Positions 1 through 8,560 are shown, counted from the first letter of the stretch. The stretch is 12,412 nt of DNA from CAYGTK01 sp964352775 (GCA_964352775.1 CAYGTK010000129.1:1-12412), one strand, 5' to 3'. The notes: generated by a model not told the origin, from the letters alone. A program made the numbers and translations.

Positions 1-1981
1 CCAACTGAACTGTTACTGCTTGACATAAGGCCACTGGCGCTACATTGTCTTCTACGGTTACCGTAGCTGTACAAGTTGAGCTGTTCCCATTTACGTCTGT
101 TACCGTCATTGTAACTGTATTCGCGCCAACATCAGCACATGTGAATGAAGCAACATCCAAACCGAAGGTTGAAATTGCACAGTTATCGAATGATCCGTTA
201 TTAATATCTCCTGAAGTGATAGTTGCAGCTCCTGAAGCATCTAATTGAACAGTTATATCCTGACAGATAGCTGTTGGAGCAATGTTGTCTACAATATTTA
301 CTGTTGAAGTACAAGTACTGCTGTTGTTTGCTGGGTCAGTTCCCGTAAGGGTTACTGTATTTGCTCCTATGTTAGCACAAGTAAATGAGCTTGGAGAAAC
401 ACTTAATGTTAAACCGCAGTTATCAAAACTACCATCATCTAACATAGTTGCTGTAACAATGGCATTACCTGATGCATCTAGAGCCACTGTGATAGCAGGA
501 ACACAAGCTGCATTTGGTGATTGACCTGGTATGTTTACGTCATTTACTGTAACTGTAGCTGAACAAGTAGTTACGTTACCTGCATTATCTGTTACGGTTA
601 ATGTTACTGGAACATCACCCACACTACTACAATTAAATGAACTAGGTGAAACGCTTAAAGAAGCTATTCCACAATTATCTGATGAACCGTTATCGATATC
701 TGCTGCTGTAATAGAAGCAAGACCATTAATGTCCAATCCAACGGAGAAATTCTGACAAACTGCTACTGGAGCAATATTGTCTTCTACTGTTACCGTTGCT
801 GTACATGTACTCACGTTTCCGTTGTTGTCAGTTACTGTTAACGTTACCGTGTTCGTTCCAACGTTTGCACATGTGAATGCTGTGTTGTCTAGTGATAGAC
901 TTGCTATTCCACATGCATCATTACTACCGTTGTCAATATCTGCTGTGGTGATGCTTCCGTTTCCTGCTGCATCCAGTTGTACTGTTACTGCTTGACATAA
1001 GGCCACTGGTGCTACATTGTCTTCTACGGTTACTGTAGCTGTACAAGTAGATGAATTTCCTGCTGCATCGGTAGCTGTTAATGTTACCGTATTGGCTCCT
1101 GTATTAGCACATGTGAATGAACTTGGAGAAACACTTAAAGAAGCTATCCCACAATTATCCGACGATCCGCCGTCTACATCAGCACCTGTAATTGTTGCAT
1201 TACCTGCTGCATCAAGTTGAACAGTAACATTTGTACAAGCTGCTACTGGGGCAATATTATCTTCTACTGTTACCGTAGCGGTACAGGTAGAGCTATTACC
1301 ATTGTTATCGGTAACTGTTAGAGTAACTGTATTCGCACCTGCATTAGCACAAGTAAATGAAGATGGACTAACTGATAAACTTGCAATTCCACAAGCATCG
1401 CTAGAACCATTGTTAATATCCGCTGCAGTTATTGAAGCGTTACCTGCTGCATCGAGCTGAACAGTTACATTTTGACAAGCAGCTACCGGAGCTACATTAT
1501 CTTCTACTGTCACTGTAGCTGTACAAGCAGAAGTATTACCATTTACATCGGCTACTGTTAAGAAAACCGAGTTTGCACCTATGTTAGCACATCCAAAAGA
1601 AGTTGTACTAGCTGTTAAACTTGCAACACCACAATTATCAGTAGACCCGCCATCAATATCAGCACCTGTTATGGTAGCTGTACCTGCGGCGTCTAATTGA
1701 ACAGTAATGTTCTGACAAGCCGCTAAAGGATTTTGAGAATCAAGAACTGTAACTGTTGATGTACATGTAGAAGAGTTACCGCTATTATCCGTTACGGTTA
1801 AAGTAACAATGTGGTTTCCTACATCAGAACAATCGAAAGAAGTTTCGCTAACACTTAAGCTAGCAATTCCACAATTATCTGTAGAACCATTATTCACATC
1901 CGTTGCTGCAAGTGTTCCATTTCCACTAGGGTCTAGATTCAAAGTGAAGTTTCTACAGTTAGCTGCCGGAGGGGTATTATC
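1..1981 (-). repeat. Tandem array of 240-bp HYR-like coding repeats (8 full units + 1 partial)
   Basis: Unit boundaries (the D of the D-N-x-A-P-x-A-x-C motif, read on the minus strand) fall at 1981, 1741, 1501, 1261, 1021, 781, 541, 289 and 49. Every spacing is exactly 240 bp except the 541-to-289 unit, which is 252 bp because of an extra four residues around I-P-G-Q-S. Typical unit order: D-N-V/I-A-P-V-A-x-C, V-Q-L-D-A-A-G-N, D-I-D-N-G-S-x-D-N-C-G-I-A-S-L, S-F-T-C-A-N, N-T-V-T-L-T-V-T-D, S-T-C-T-A-T-V-T-V. The units resemble HYR (hyalin repeat) Ig-fold domains. Conservation is highest across the unit junctions and lower in mid-unit. Confidence 0.92.
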
Positions 1982-3214
1982 CTGAAGAACAGAAATAGTA
2001 TTAGAGGTTGATGTATTACAACCATTACCTGTGTATGATACTATAGCACGGTAGTAAAAATCAGAAGTTAATGAACCTGTGTTATAAGTAGTGCTGTTAG
2101 TTCCAACATTGCTATATGTACCAGATGCTGAAGTAGCACGTTGCCATTGAATAGTTCTTGTTCCTGTTCCACCAGTAGTAGAAGCAGTAAGAGTAGCATT
2201 ACCACCTGGGCAAACTTCACCGCCACCGCTAATGCTAATACCTGGATCTGCTGCTACATTCACTGCAACAACATTTGAAGTAGCACTAGAACATCCACTA
2301 CCTGTACAGCTATATACTATTCTGTAGTAGCGTGTTGAAGTTAAAGCACCTGTAGCTTGAGTTGTAGCTGTACCACCTGTATTTGACCATCCGCCAGTAC
2401 CAGTAGTACTTACTTGCCATATTCTAGTACAACTAGAACCACCTGACACACTTGAAGAAAGCGTGGCACTTCCACCACTACAAACTGTAGTTCCACCAGA
2501 AACAGATACACTTGGGTCACTAACTACGGTGAACGAAAGATCATCAGAACAATTACCTAGAGTATAGCGTATGGTTTTTGTTCCTGTAGTAGTTGCAGTG
2601 TAAGTAGTACCTGATATAGAACCGCCACCATTTACGATAGACCATGAACCACCAGTTCCTGAACCAGAAATGGTAAGTGACTTAGTTCCTCCTATACATA
2701 TAGTAGCTGTTGAAGTGCTTATGTCAAAGTTTTCAACTTGGCGATACCTGAGTATCGCGGAGTTGTTACTCCATGAGCATGTAGCTTGCCTAACAATTAC
2801 CGCTAGCGTACCATTGAAATTCGACGTATATGTGATATCCTCATCGTCTCCATCATTGTTAGAGTCTTGCGTAAAACGTACAGAACCTGTTCCGTTTGTA
2901 GTTCTACCAGTAATAGATGTGTTAACGGAAGAACTAGTCGTCCTGAATCTATATTGTGCAGTACTAATAACCGGGAAGGTTGAGTAATCTCCCAGGTTGA
3001 TACCTGTTCGAGTAACCTCATTGTCACAACCTGAAAAAGTTAGTGAGTTCTGAAGATTTACCCCAGTACAATTTTGGGCAAATAAATTTGGCGATGCCGT
3101 CAATAAAAAAAGACCTACCAGTAATGTGGTAAGTCCTTTTGTTTTGCTTGCAACATTGGTAAAGTTCGTACAGCAATTTTTTACTGCTGTAGATACAGTT
3201 GAAAGGATGTTCAT
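2..3214 (-). CDS. Giant secreted HYR/Ig-like repeat protein, C-terminus beyond the left edge
   Basis: An uninterrupted minus-strand frame runs from ATG at 3212-3214 to the window edge (1071 codons, no stop seen), so the gene is partial. Residues 1-47 form a long signal peptide: a polar stretch, a hydrophobic segment (about 29-40), then LFAQ|N. Residues 48-160 are a beta-rich region I do not recognise, with an acidic DNNDGDDED-like stretch near 118-126. Three Ig-like domains of the type common in Bacteroidota follow (about 161-232, 233-321, 322-411), two of them opening with a VC-GG-ATL pattern. From residue 412 on there are tandem HYR-like units of about 80 residues, each with about four Cys (C-Q near the start, D-N/A-C-G, F-x-C, S-T-C-T). 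Large secreted proteins of this build are usually adhesins or gliding/surface proteins exported by T9SS; a C-terminal sorting domain would lie outside the window. The function is inferred from architecture only. The opposite strand is open in many places only because of the repeat composition. Confidence 0.9.
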   Translation of the reverse strand, partial: MNILSTVSTAVKNCCTNFTNVASKTKGLTTLLVGLFLLTASPNLFAQNCTGVNLQNSLTFSGCDNEVTRTGINLGDYSTFPVISTAQYRFRTTSSSVNTSITGRTTNGTGSVRFTQDSNNDGDDEDITYTSNFNGTLAVIVRQATCSWSNNSAILRYRQVENFDISTSTATICIGGTKSLTISGSGTGGSWSIVNGGGSISGTTYTATTTGTKTIRYTLGNCSDDLSFTVVSDPSVSVSGGTTVCSGGSATLSSSVSGGSSCTRIWQVSTTGTGGWSNTGGTATTQATGALTSTRYYRIVYSCTGSGCSSATSNVVAVNVAADPGISISGGGEVCPGGNATLTASTTGGTGTRTIQWQRATSASGTYSNVGTNSTTYNTGSLTSDFYYRAIVSYTGNGCNTSTSNTISVLQDNTPPAANCRNFTLNLDPSGNGTLAATDVNNGSTDNCGIASLSVSETSFDCSDVGNHIVTLTVTDNSGNSSTCTSTVTVLDSQNPLAACQNITVQLDAAGTATITGADIDGGSTDNCGVASLTASTTSFGCANIGANSVFLTVADVNGNTSACTATVTVEDNVAPVAACQNVTVQLDAAGNASITAADINNGSSDACGIASLSVSPSSFTCANAGANTVTLTVTDNNGNSSTCTATVTVEDNIAPVAACTNVTVQLDAAGNATITGADVDGGSSDNCGIASLSVSPSSFTCANTGANTVTLTATDAAGNSSTCTATVTVEDNVAPVALCQAVTVQLDAAGNGSITTADIDNGSNDACGIASLSLDNTAFTCANVGTNTVTLTVTDNNGNVSTCTATVTVEDNIAPVAVCQNFSVGLDINGLASITAADIDNGSSDNCGIASLSVSPSSFNCSSVGDVPVTLTVTDNAGNVTTCSATVTVNDVNIPGQSPNAACVPAITVALDASGNAIVTATMLDDGSFDNCGLTLSVSPSSFTCANIGANTVTLTGTDPANNSSTCTSTVNIVDNIAPTAICQDITVQLDASGAATITSGDINNGSFDNCAISTFGLDVASFTCADVGANTVTMTVTDVNGNSSTCTATVTVEDNVAPVALCQAVTVQL

Positions 3215-3254
3215 GGTGCTATAATTTGAGAACATAAAAGGTCTAGTTATTGGT

Positions 3255-3272
3255 CTTAGGGTTGATCCTAAG
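3255..3272. repeat. Short inverted repeat upstream of the repeat-protein gene
   Basis: CTTAGG, a 6-base loop, then CCTAAG: a perfect 6-bp stem centred about 50 bases upstream of the ATG at 3214. In the minus-strand transcript it would be a hairpin in the 5' leader. It could also be an operator-like site. A stem this short may be chance. Confidence 0.3.
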
Positions 3273-3562
3273 GTTTCAAAGTGTGCATTAAATTAAAAAA
3301 ACGCAACCCCCTAGACAAAAAAAGTTGACTTTTCGCGAACCTTTTATGCACCACATACCGTATAACACAACTTGCTGTTGACCAGTCATCTATATGATAT
3401 TAAATCAAAGCAACTAAGCTATTTAACCTAGTGCTATTTAGCAGGTCTCCGTATTAATTTGTACTAATTACATAATAAGTCTTTACCAGCAAGCGTTTGA
3501 CCGGTCTATTCTGATTGATTTTTTTTACACTTTATTTTTATTTAAACTTTTTAAGAAAAATT

Positions 3563-3584
3563 AGGTTATATAAGATAATAACCT
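3563..3584. repeat. 7-bp inverted repeat in the divergent intergenic region
   Basis: AGGTTAT, 8 bases, then ATAACCT: a perfect palindrome in AT-rich sequence about 135 bases upstream of the cytochrome b5-like gene. The dyad could bind a regulator or be chance; there is no T-tract long enough to call it a terminator with confidence. Confidence 0.3.
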
Positions 3585-3681
3585 CCTTTTATCATTTAGC
3601 AGCATGAAAAAACACCAAAAAAAGATTGAACTTTTTTAAAACATTTTTATGTATCACTGCCAATTGACTCAAAAAAGGGAC

Positions 3682-3714
3682 TTGCATAAGCCAATTTTTA
3701 TTGTTATTACTTTG
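3682..3714 (+). promoter_or_regulatory. Candidate Bacteroidota-type promoter for the cytochrome b5-like gene
   Basis: TTG at 3682-3684 is followed after 22 bases by TTACTTTG (3707-3714), one mismatch from the flavobacterial TAnnTTTG -7 element; the known spacing in Flavobacterium is about 17-23. The ATG at 3720 follows within 6 bases, implying a very short or absent leader. Confidence 0.4.
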
Positions 3715-3719
3715 CCGCC

Positions 3720-3947
3720 ATGCAAGAATACAGCAGAGCCCAGTTAGCTTTAAGGAATGGCCAAGACAAACCCGAAATATGGGTGGCTTATAAAGGCCTT
3801 ATTTACGATGTTTCGGAAAGTAGATTATGGAAAAATGGAAGGCACTATGAGCACTGGGCTGGCCAAGATCTTACAGCAGAATTACCTGATGCCCCTCATA
3901 CCGAGATCGTGTTTAAGAAATTTACAGTAATAGGCACGTTAACTTAA
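3720..3947 (+). CDS. Small cytochrome b5-like haem/steroid-binding domain protein
   Basis: The protein is 75 residues with no signal peptide or membrane segment, so it is probably cytoplasmic. It matches the compact bacterial cytochrome b5-like family: an N-terminal Y-S-R-x-Q-L-A start, W-V-A-Y-K-G-L-I-Y-D-V-S (about 21-32), then W-K-N-G-x-H-Y-x-H-W-A-G-Q-D-L-T (about 37-52), P-D-A-P-H (56-60) and a closing F-x-V-I-G. His42 or His45 and His60 are candidate haem ligands; the classical H-P-G-G of eukaryotic cytochrome b5 is absent. Tyr24 and Tyr29 would be the alternative ligands if it behaves like MAPR (progesterone-receptor membrane component) proteins. The start is ATG, directly behind a promoter-like TACTTTG. 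The partner is unknown; the next gene begins 47 bp downstream on the same strand. Confidence 0.82.
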   Translation: MQEYSRAQLALRNGQDKPEIWVAYKGLIYDVSESRLWKNGRHYEHWAGQDLTAELPDAPHTEIVFKKFTVIGTLT

Positions 3948-3994
3948 CCAACTGCATTAAGCATATAAGGTGGTTTCTCGTTATCTTAGCAGAG

Positions 3995-4801
3995 ATGAAA
4001 ACCTTGCTCACTCTTCTTTTACTCTTACTAGGCATTGCCTGCTACGCTCATGGTGATCTACATGAACGTATACTAAAGCTTAGCCAACAAATTAAAAATA
4101 CTCCCGCTTCTGACTCCCTGTATATGGAAAGAGGGAAACTATATTACCACCATCAAGAATTAGATAGCGCTTTAGCTGACCTACAAAAAGCAAACTCCCT
4201 TGGTTATAAAGGTACCGACCACAATTTCTGGTTAGCAAAAGTATATTTGGCAGATGACCAAACTAAAAATGCAGAGCAAGCCATAGCCAAGCACCTAAAG
4301 CTATATCCTTTTGACATTAACGCCCTCAGGGTTGGTGGTACTATCGCTTTAGCTTCCAGTGACTTGAACCTAGCCTATCAAAGGTTTTTTCTAGTAGTAG
4401 AAAAGGCTGAAAAGCTAATACCCGAGAATATACTAGAGCTATCTACAACTGCAGAGAAGCTTGATAGCTTACCAGCAGCAGAAAGTGCCTTAGTAAATGG
4501 CATTGAGCAACTAGGAAACCTTGTAGTGTTAGAGGCTTCGCTTATAAATATTTACCTGAAGCAAAGGAAGATGGAACAGGTGGTAGCTATTTATGAGAAG
4601 CGACTTGATAAGTTGCAACGCAAAGAAAGATACTACTACGAACTAGCTAACATATACGACATGTTCGGTGAGCAAGCCAAAGCTTCGGAATACCTGAGTT
4701 TGGCCGACCAAGCCTTAGAAAAGCTACCCCCTCACCTTAGACAAACTGCGGCTATGCATCAACTAGCTGAACAAATAAATAGTGCACGTGAAAAGAATTG
4801 A
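3995..4801 (+). CDS. Secreted tetratricopeptide-repeat (TPR) protein
   Basis: The protein is 268 residues. Residues 1-20 are a signal peptide (M-K-T, then a run of Leu, ending near C-Y-A-H). The rest is helical with TPR-like pairs: Y-M-E-R-G-K-L-Y-Y-H-H-Q-E-L-D-S-A-L-A-D at about 43-62, F-W-L-A-K-V-Y-L-A-D-D-Q near 77-88, and Y-Y-Y-E-L-A-N-I-Y-D-M-F-G-E-Q-A-K-A near 213-230. TPR proteins are usually scaffolds; no partner can be read from the sequence. Its end overlaps the start of the phosphatase gene by up to 20 bp, so the two are very likely translationally coupled and functionally linked. A TATCTTAG just upstream (3982-3989) is one mismatch from the -7 consensus but has no convincing TTG, so transcription from the b5-like gene upstream is equally possible. 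Confidence 0.82.
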   Translation: MKTLLTLLLLLLGIACYAHGDLHERILKLSQQIKNTPASDSLYMERGKLYYHHQELDSALADLQKANSLGYKGTDHNFWLAKVYLADDQTKNAEQAIAKHLKLYPFDINALRVGGTIALASSDLNLAYQRFFLVVEKAEKLIPENILELSTTAEKLDSLPAAESALVNGIEQLGNLVVLEASLINIYLKQRKMEQVVAIYEKRLDKLQRKERYYYELANIYDMFGEQAKASEYLSLADQALEKLPPHLRQTAAMHQLAEQINSAREKN

Positions 4802-6908
4802 AACGCTACTCCTGATCGTATTTTTCTTTAGTCCTATTATGAGTGGTTATGCTCAGCCTGAAATAGTTAGAGGCCCTTACTTGCAGAAAGGTTCTTCTAC
4901 AAGTATAGTAGTAAAATGGCAAACTGATGTAGCCACTGCTAGCATTTTAAAATATGGTACTTCTCCAGGCAATTTTGCTACTACTTTAAGTTCTTTGGGA
5001 AATACTAAAGAGCATGAAGTAGAGATAAGCTTACTAAACCCCAACACTAAATATTACTACCAGCTTCACCATTCATCTGGCACATTCAATAACCAACAAG
5101 ATCAAGATTTTATTACTGCGCCAATACCTGGAACACAACAACCTATAAGAGCTTGGGTATTGGGCGACTGTGGAACTGCTAATAATAATCAACGAGATGT
5201 TCGTGATGCTTACTACAATTATGTAGCTAGCAGACCTGCCACTGATGACCATACCGACATGATCCTTTTACTAGGGGATAATGCTTATAATGATGGGGAG
5301 CAAGGGGAGTATCAAGATGCTATTTTCGAGAACATGTATGAAGATATTCTGAAGAAGAGCGTGACCTGGTCTTGCCTTGGGAATCATGATGGAAGAGCGG
5401 CAGATGCTTCCTCTCAAAGCGGACCCTATTTTGATATTTTCACCTTTCCAGAGAATGGCGAGTGTGGTGGTGTAGCATCAGGAACGGAAGCCTACTATTC
5501 TTATGACTATGGCAATGTGCATTTCATTGTTTTAGAATCTTACGAAACCGACAGGAGTGTTGGCGGCGCTATGTATAATTGGTGTCAAGCTGACTTACAG
5601 AATACAACTGCGGATTGGATAGTAGCCTTTTGGCATCATCCACCCTACACAAGAGGGTCTCACAATTCTGATATAGAACTCCAACTGTTTCAGATGAGAC
5701 AAAACTTTTTACCACTGCTAGAAGACTATGGGGTTGACCTAGTTTTAAATGGTCACAGCCACTCCTACGAGCGAACTTACTTATTAAAGGGGCATCATGG
5801 GTTATCTTTCAGCTTCGATAAAAATGACCATACTGTAGGGCCAACTGGCGATGGAGATGGAAAAGCAGATGGAGATGGTGCTTATCAAAAAACATCTACA
5901 GGCCCAACTGCTGGAGATGGTGCTGTTTATATCACTGCCGGGTCGTCTGGCAAAACATCAGGTGGACTACTTAACCACCCAGCTATGGTAACTTCTCTGA
6001 ACGAACTGGGTTCTTGTGTTTTAGAGATAAACCGCGACACCCTGAACCTGAAATTCCTAAGAGAAAATGGTGCTGTTGACGATTACTTTACCATTATCAA
6101 AGCAGGGCTTACTACATCAGGACCAGGTAGCATCACTATTACGCAAGCACCTACAAGCTTAACAATACCTTGCGATAGTCCATCAGACGTTAGCGTTACG
6201 GGAGACCTACTAGCTAGTACAAATTGCGCTCAAGGTGGCTTAACGATCAACCATACAGATGCACTATTCCCAGCATCATGTGGGCAGAACTATTTTATCT
6301 CACGCACATTCTCCGTTGCTGATGCCTGCGGAAATACGGAAACTCATATTCAAACCATAATTGTGCAAGATGCTGTAGCGCCCGTTATCAGTTGTAGCAT
6401 TAGTATTGACACATTATTGGCCAATGGAGCTAACATTCCCGCAGTACCTGATTACTCTAACGCTGTAACCTCCATTACAGACAACTGCCTTGCTAACCCT
6501 ACATTTTGGCAATCTCCAGAAGTAGGTTCAATGTTGATAGTAGGCGATCATTTTATTAACCTGATAGCTACTGATAGCTGTGGCCATTTTGATACTTGCA
6601 AGATAAGCCTAAGTATTATTGACACGGCTACCACAACACCAACCAGCATCAGTTCATTTGGCGCAAGCGATAATGGTCCTGTTTTTTATCCTAATCCTGC
6701 TAAAAACTTATTAGTAATAGAAAGAGGTACGTCAACAGAGAAAACCACAATGGAGATATTGACCACTGGTGGACGAGCAGTACTGAACAAATCTATTGAA
6801 ACAGGAACTCACCAAGAAGATATTAGTTCTTTAGAGCAGGGGGTGTACTTCATCCATTTCAAAACAGCAAGCTCACTATTAACGAGAAAGCTTATCATCC
6901 TTAGATAG
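4782..6908 (+). CDS. Secreted purple-acid-phosphatase-like metallophosphoesterase with T9SS sorting domain
   Basis: The protein is 708 residues from GTG at 4782. A second GTG at 4788 gives the more typical M-K-R-I-E-T signal-peptide start and may be the real one; both lie inside the end of the TPR gene. Signal peptide to about residue 25 (G-Y-A-Q). Residues 26-115 are a fibronectin-like purple acid phosphatase N-domain. The catalytic domain has all five metal-binding motifs in order: G-D-C-G (128-131), G-D-N-A-Y (165-169), G-N-H-D (200-203), F-W-H-H-P-P (283-288) and G-H-S-H (324-327). A Gly/Asp-rich insert (about 347-380) could bind Ca2+. Residues 445-615 are Cys-containing HYR/Ig-like domains. 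The tail (about 630-708) is a type A sorting domain with Y-P-N-P at 636-639 and a Y-F-I-H-F...K-L-I-I ending. It probably hydrolyses phosphate esters outside the cell; the substrate is unknown. Confidence 0.9.
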   Translation: MHVKRIETLLLIVFFFSPIMSGYAQPEIVRGPYLQKGSSTSIVVKWQTDVATASILKYGTSPGNFATTLSSLGNTKEHEVEISLLNPNTKYYYQLHHSSGTFNNQQDQDFITAPIPGTQQPIRAWVLGDCGTANNNQRDVRDAYYNYVASRPATDDHTDMILLLGDNAYNDGEQGEYQDAIFENMYEDILKKSVTWSCLGNHDGRAADASSQSGPYFDIFTFPENGECGGVASGTEAYYSYDYGNVHFIVLESYETDRSVGGAMYNWCQADLQNTTADWIVAFWHHPPYTRGSHNSDIELQLFQMRQNFLPLLEDYGVDLVLNGHSHSYERTYLLKGHHGLSFSFDKNDHTVGPTGDGDGKADGDGAYQKTSTGPTAGDGAVYITAGSSGKTSGGLLNHPAMVTSLNELGSCVLEINRDTLNLKFLRENGAVDDYFTIIKAGLTTSGPGSITITQAPTSLTIPCDSPSDVSVTGDLLASTNCAQGGLTINHTDALFPASCGQNYFISRTFSVADACGNTETHIQTIIVQDAVAPVISCSISIDTLLANGANIPAVPDYSNAVTSITDNCLANPTFWQSPEVGSMLIVGDHFINLIATDSCGHFDTCKISLSIIDTATTTPTSISSFGASDNGPVFYPNPAKNLLVIERGTSTEKTTMEILTTGGRAVLNKSIETGTHQEDISSLEQGVYFIHFKTASSLLTRKLIILR

Positions 6909-6920
6909 CACCCACTTTTA

Positions 6921-8560
6921 CTAGTTCTTAACTAATTTTTGGCGGTAGCTGTCTCCATTACTGAACTGGATAAACACTACGTAAGTGCCTGAAGAAAGCA
7001 TGCTAACATCCATCTGCTGACGTTGACCGGTCAAATTGTTTTGGCTTAACACACTCTTTCCACTCAGGTCAAATATGGACAATTCATACTCCGTAGCTGT
7101 TGTATTTTCCAGTTCTAGCACCAATGTATTCTCCGTAGGATTGGGATATAATTTTAACCCGCTAAGATCAGTCTCTTTAATTGATGTAGATAGTGGCGAC
7201 TTGGTGTATTGGTAATAAGTGATGAACATTTCATCGGCAGTAGTTAATCCAAAACCAACATCGGCAGGCCCATCGTTATACCATGATGCCTCATGTACTA
7301 AGCCTTCATTCATCTTCATTTCGTAAAACGGCATAAACTCGCGCACTGGTGGATGATCATACTCATACACTCCTGTATCAAATCCATTTTCATAATCGTA
7401 GGTACCACTATATACTTGGTCGCCTTTACTTCCGTCTGAATTTCTGGTGAAAATATTATAGCCCGTACCCAGTTGATGAGTATGCCCTTGTATCAGCCAA
7501 AGGTATTCAACATCACTTGAGCCAGCACTGTACTGTTCCATATCTAAGGTATGAACTTGACTTGTGTTAGGCACATTTAGCACAAGCGGATTAGTGCCAC
7601 CATAAACTAATAGAGAAGAGAACATTTCTAGGTCAGCTATGCCTTCATCTTGATAATATACATTCAAAAANNNNNNNNNNCTGCTAATACTGAATCACCA
7701 TCGTAATTCTTGATGTGGTAGTTCAGATCTATATCTGTGCCTTGCGGCCAAAAGTAGGCAGTTCCTTCAGGCAACTGATGCTCCCGCTCAAACTGCCAAG
7801 TTATTAATGGTGTAGCCGCAAAATTAATGTCAGCAGCATCAAATATCTGGTTTACTGGCCTTAGGCCTTCTTTAAAGCTATTGGAATTGTTAATGCTATT
7901 ATACTGATACATAATGAAGTGATGCGACTGCAAATTCATATCAATGTCAATATTCACTACCTCTTTACCTTCAGCCCAATTCAGCTCATGCTTTTTAAAG
8001 AATTCCATTTCTCGGCCAGGAGCTAAAAAAACAGGACCTAGATGTATCTGCTGTCCCAAGCTTGGGTCAGGAGCTGCCGGACGAGAGAACCGTTGCTTAC
8101 CCATTCCTCCATAATAATTAGCAATGTCTTGTGTGTTAACTACGGCACCAGTATCAGGCGCACCATAAATTATCCATTGGCGTATTAGCTCCACATCAAC
8201 CTTATCCATAGTTGCACCGGCTGGTGGCATCTGCCCTCCCTCCATATTGGCTATTGGAGTATAGTTGTCTAAGTGATGTGATAGTTTGCGCATTAAGAAA
8301 CTACGCTCTGGGTAGCCAGGTGCTATTAACATATTACCAGTAGCTGCCGCTGTGGCATTATTTGGCGGCACATCTACTATGGCCGCATAGGTATCAGCAA
8401 GGTTTCCCGATAGGTCTAAACCACCTTCAGGTGTTGCACCTACATGGCAGGAGTTAACACAGTTGGTTTGAAATACAGCATACACTTCTTGAAAAGTACC
8501 TTGAGCTGAAATGGATAATAAACAAGAGAATAACAGGAATGAAGTAACTACACTTTTCAT
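6921..8560 (-). CDS. Cytochrome c-like / copper type II (PHM-like) monooxygenase fusion, split by an assembly gap
   Basis: ATG at 8560, signal peptide 1-20 (S-I-S-A-Q|G). Residues 30-140 are a cytochrome-like domain: C34-V-N-S-C38-H39, G-G-L-D-L, M111-P-P and a closing E-L-I-R-Q-W-I-x-Y-G-A-P, much like planctomycete-type PSCyt1 domains but with three residues between the cysteines. The monooxygenase core follows: L-Q-S-H213-H214-F-I-M, Y-H282, then beyond the gap G-H-T-H and T-A-D-E-M, matching the copper ligands of peptidylglycine hydroxylating monooxygenase (PHM). The C-terminus is a typical type A sorting domain (L-Y-P-N-P, S-S-G-T-Y-V-V, Q-K-L-V-K-N). Ten Ns at 7671-7680 put the halves out of frame; alignment to the neighbouring paralogue predicts eight missing bases, giving one protein of about 545 residues. 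I therefore read it as one intact gene, not a pseudogene. It ends 12 bp from the convergent phosphatase gene. Confidence 0.85.
7671..7680. other. Assembly gap (10 N)
   Basis: Ten undetermined bases inside the second monooxygenase gene, between the codons for S-V-L-A and N-V-Y-Y. At the recorded length the frame shifts and meets a TGA directly after the gap; eight bases would restore the frame and match the paralogue's V-D-L-Y-M-D residue count. Confidence 0.98.

Larger units (their letters stand above)
3215..3719. other. AT-rich divergent intergenic region, 505 bp
   Basis: This separates the minus-strand repeat protein from the plus-strand cytochrome b5-like gene, so it should carry both promoters. 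It is strongly AT-rich with several poly-A/T tracts. I find a candidate plus-strand promoter at its right end and two short inverted repeats, listed separately. A minus-strand TTG followed about 20 bases later by CACTTTG (about 3277-3317) is only a weak promoter match for the repeat-protein gene. No convincing tRNA, ncRNA or small gene was seen; an ATG at 3604 opens only an 11-codon Lys-rich frame. Confidence 0.6.

Noticed and set aside
45..1220. Series of 67-80 residue open frames on the plus strand opposite each repeat unit, with similar Val/Thr-rich sequences
   Set aside because: They recur in phase with the 240-bp units and mirror the codons of the minus-strand repeat protein, which has signal peptide, domain order and an unbroken 1071-codon frame. 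They are composition shadows.
1..1981. 240-bp period as a CRISPR array or non-coding satellite
   Set aside because: The unit is a multiple of three, the frame is open throughout and the units vary like protein domains; no short repeat-spacer structure.
2803..3027. Minus-strand frame of 74 residues inside the repeat-protein gene
   Set aside because: It is in a different frame from the long coding frame and shows no domain or signal.
3618..3637. A-rich/T-rich inverted repeat, possible terminator
   Set aside because: The stem is almost all A-T with one G-C pair, and it lies in a divergent region where no transcript is expected to end.
3604..3639. 11-codon Lys-rich frame, possibly a leader peptide
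   Set aside because: Too short, in A-rich sequence, and too far (80 bases) from the next gene to support attenuation.
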